A DNA stretch of 16,328 nucleotides from an uncultured Alistipes sp. (lineage in GTDB: Bacteria > Bacteroidota > Bacteroidia > Bacteroidales > Rikenellaceae), in NCBI GenBank assembly GCA_900769745.1, contig CAAGHX010000099.1, positions 1-16,328 on the forward strand. The letters are read 5' to 3'. The position numbers were made by a program, and so were the translations under genes. Shown piece by piece: positions 14,530-16,328 of this stretch. The notes below the pieces were generated by a model. That model was not told where the DNA came from, did not search any database, and saw nothing but the letters and a program-made list of their open reading frames with translations. How positions within the stretch are numbered: the stretch's first letter is position 1; each line of letters starts with the position of its first letter.

Positions 14530-16011
14530 ATGTCAAAGAAAATCTCTCGAGCTGACTTTTTGAAGGCCTCGACAGCAGGTCTTGCAGCTATGACAGTTGT
14601 CCCCAACAATGTAATGGGTGCAGCTTTTGGACACAAGTCACCATCTGACAAGTTGAACATTGCAGCCGTAGGTATCGGTGGTATGGGTAACTCTAACATC
14701 AATGCCGTTAAGAAGACTGAGAATATTGTTGCACTTTGCGATACCGACTGGGCATACGCAAAGAACGTATTCAACGCATTCCCTAAGGCTAAGCGTTTCT
14801 GGGACTGGCGCGAGATGTACGACAAGGCAGCTAACGAAATCGACGCTGTGATCTGTGCAACTCCTGACCACACTCACGCACTTGTATCAGCTTACGCTAT
14901 GGAGCTCGGCAAGCACGTGTACTGCCAGAAGCCTCTTACTCACTCAGTTTATGAGTCACGCCTCTTGACTAAGCTCGCGGCTAAGCATCAGGTTGCTACT
15001 CAGATGGGTAACCAGGGTTCTTCACACGTAGGTGTTGAGACAGTATGTAACTGGATTTGGAATGGTGAGATTGGTGAGGTAACACGCGTTGACGCCTTCA
15101 CTGACCGTCCTATCTGGCCACAGGGTTTGATGGTTCCAACTGAGGTTCACCCAATTCCTGACACATTGAAGTGGGATTTGTTCCTCGGTCCAGCTCCTTA
15201 CCGTCCATACAACCAGGTTTACCAGCCTTGGAACTGGCGTGGTTGGTGGGACTTCGGTACAGGTGCATTGGGTGATATGGCTTGCCACATCCTCCACCCT
15301 GTATTCAAGGCTCTCCAGTTGGGTTATCCTGATACAGTTCAGGGCTCATCTACATCATTGCTCACAGATTGCGCTCCACAGGCTGAGTACGTTAAGTACA
15401 CATTCCCAGCACGTGGTAAGGTTCACAAGTGCAAGTTGCCAGCAGTTACAGTTAACTGGTATGACGGCGGCTTGAAGCCAGAGCGTCCTGAGGGTATGGA
15501 TCCAGGTATCGACCTCAACATCAAGGGTGGCGGTGGTGCCGTTATCTTCTACGGTACTAAGGACACATTGGTATGCGGTTGCTACGGTGCTAACCCATTC
15601 CTTTTGTCAGGTCGTACACCTAAGGTTCCCGAGCGTGCGCGCCACGTCGAGCTCTCACACGAGATGGATTGGGTACGTGCTTGTAAGGAGTCTAAGGAGA
15701 ACCGCGTGATGACTAACTCAGACTTCTCTGAGGCTGGTCCATTCAACGAGATGGTTGTTATGGGTGTATTGGGCGTTCGCTTGCAGAACCTCCACAAGAT
15801 CCTCAACTGGGACGGCGAGAACATGCGCTTCACTAACATCGGTGCTGACGAGACAATCCGCATCATGATTGAGGACGGCTTCTCTGTAAAGGATGGTCAC
15901 CCAACATTCAACAAGCGTTACACAGATCCTATCAACGCACAGAAGTTTGCTGAGGAGCTCATCAAGCATAACTACCGTGCTGGTTGGAATCTCCCTGAGA
16001 TGCCAAGATAA
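14530..16011 (+). CDS. Gfo/Idh/MocA-family NAD(P)-dependent oxidoreductase with Tat-like N-terminus
   Basis: A 493-residue protein. After a leader of about 34 residues, a Rossmann domain begins with IAAVGIGGMG (44-53, G-x-G-x-x-G) and CDTD (70-73), which sets the cofactor ribose contact. CQKP at 132-135 stands where family members have EKP and carries the catalytic-type Lys134. GTGALGDMACHILHP (243-257), with D249 and H253, matches the Gfo/Idh active-site strand. Long WNWRGWWDFG-type inserts are typical of the large glycan-linked members in Bacteroidota. Such enzymes oxidise sugars, often at C3. The N-terminus SRADFLKAS resembles S-R-R-x-F-L-K but has Ala for the second Arg, followed by a hydrophobic segment (AGLAAMTVV) and possible MGA|A cleavage. 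Codon use is strongly T-ended (GGT, GCT, CGT), suggesting high expression. The stop is 32 bases before the DUF1080 gene. Confidence 0.92.
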   Translation: MSKKISRADFLKASTAGLAAMTVVPNNVMGAAFGHKSPSDKLNIAAVGIGGMGNSNINAVKKTENIVALCDTDWAYAKNVFNAFPKAKRFWDWREMYDKAANEIDAVICATPDHTHALVSAYAMELGKHVYCQKPLTHSVYESRLLTKLAAKHQVATQMGNQGSSHVGVETVCNWIWNGEIGEVTRVDAFTDRPIWPQGLMVPTEVHPIPDTLKWDLFLGPAPYRPYNQVYQPWNWRGWWDFGTGALGDMACHILHPVFKALQLGYPDTVQGSSTSLLTDCAPQAEYVKYTFPARGKVHKCKLPAVTVNWYDGGLKPERPEGMDPGIDLNIKGGGGAVIFYGTKDTLVCGCYGANPFLLSGRTPKVPERARHVELSHEMDWVRACKESKENRVMTNSDFSEAGPFNEMVVMGVLGVRLQNLHKILNWDGENMRFTNIGADETIRIMIEDGFSVKDGHPTFNKRYTDPINAQKFAEELIKHNYRAGWNLPEMPR

Positions 16012-16043
16012 TTGATTGTTAACACAATTTGAATAAGTAAGAA

Positions 16044-16328
16044 ATGAAAAAAATATTGATGATGGCTGCAATGGTTGCTATGCTTGCAAGCTGCGGCGGC
16101 AACGGCACAAAGAAGGCTGCTGCTGAGGACGATGCAAACACAATTGTATTGTTTGACGGTAGCTCATTGGAGGGCTGGCGTGGTTACGGTAAGGATCACG
16201 TTCCTTCACGTTGGTCTATCGACAACGGTACTTTGAAGTTCACTGGCTCAGGCGGTGGCGAGGCTCAGACTGGCGAGGGTGGCGATATCATCTACGCTGC
16301 TCAGAAGTTCAAGAACTTCGAGTTGGAG
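16044..16328 (+). CDS. DUF1080 (3-keto-disaccharide hydrolase family) lipoprotein, N-terminal part, cut by the window edge
   Basis: The first 95 codons are in the window. A lipoprotein signal is clear: MKKILMMAAMVAMLASC with LASC as lipobox and Cys17 the lipid-bearing residue. The +2 residues are GG and no acidic surface-export tag follows directly, so a periplasm-facing anchor is slightly favoured. The mature part has IVLFDGSSLEGWRGYG (about 34-49), the opening signature of DUF1080, then SRWSIDNGTLKFTGSGGG and GGDIIYA, the first strands of its jelly-roll fold. The family name comes from members that hydrolyse 3-keto-glycosides. Placement 32 bases after a sugar oxidoreductase fits that role: the oxidoreductase makes the 3-keto sugar and this protein cleaves it. 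The start is set by the lipoprotein signal. Confidence 0.92.
   Translation, partial: MKKILMMAAMVAMLASCGGNGTKKAAAEDDANTIVLFDGSSLEGWRGYGKDHVPSRWSIDNGTLKFTGSGGGEAQTGEGGDIIYAAQKFKNFELE

Noticed and set aside
14530..16011. GH109 glycosidase assignment for the Gfo/Idh protein
   Set aside because: It shares the fold and a Tat-like leader with GH109, but the CQKP and WNWRGWW-type segments and the DUF1080 neighbour fit the large Gfo/Idh oxidoreductases better; I cannot exclude GH109-like chemistry.
1..16328. CRISPR arrays, insertion sequences, integrase genes
   Set aside because: No regularly spaced repeats with unique spacers and no transposase or recombinase motifs were found on either strand.

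Overview
The window looks like chromosomal DNA of a Bacteroidota bacterium, most likely a gut Bacteroidales close to Alistipes. This is inferred from promoters of the form TTG-N19/20-TAnnTTTG in front of several genes, weak or absent Shine-Dalgarno sequences, a two-gene Tat system without a separate TatB, a secreted S9B dipeptidyl peptidase IV, and a DUF1080 lipoprotein. The genus is a judgement from gene content, not a proof.

Layout. Positions 1-1891 (minus strand) hold the N-terminal half of gcvT (glycine cleavage T-protein), and upstream of it a two-domain GNAT-like acyltransferase. Positions 2087-3120 (plus) hold a small helix-hairpin-helix (DUF4332-like) protein with a strong terminator, then a secreted Blc-like lipocalin. 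Positions 3126-6695 (minus) form a tight group: a radical SAM protein with a structured leader, dxs (first enzyme of the non-mevalonate isoprenoid pathway) with its own promoter in a 49-base gap, and a secreted propeller-like protein whose start overlaps the dxs stop. Positions 6853-7629 (minus) encode a secreted SGNH hydrolase. Positions 7795-8685 (plus) encode a DMT/EamA permease.

Positions 8686-9468 are intergenic apart from tRNA-Leu(CAA) on the minus strand. The 3' end of this tRNA, from the first base of the T-loop through CCA, is repeated 303 bases away together with its terminator. This is the signature of an old integration or of a partial duplication. The 245 bases between the repeats encode no evident protein but are rich in inverted repeats.

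Positions 9469-11598 encode a secreted dipeptidyl peptidase IV, followed by a strong terminator. The last part (11917 to the window end, plus strand) is the most interesting: tatA, tatC with a 130-residue cytoplasmic tail, a xylose-isomerase-like TIM-barrel protein with an unusual Ala/Glu-rich insertion, a Gfo/Idh/MocA oxidoreductase with a Tat-like N-terminus, and the start of a DUF1080 (3-keto-disaccharide hydrolase family) lipoprotein. Together these look like a glycan-processing route working through 3-keto-sugars, physically linked to the machinery that would export a folded, cofactor-loaded oxidoreductase. The N-termini of both the oxidoreductase and the TIM-barrel protein resemble Tat signals but lack the second arginine.
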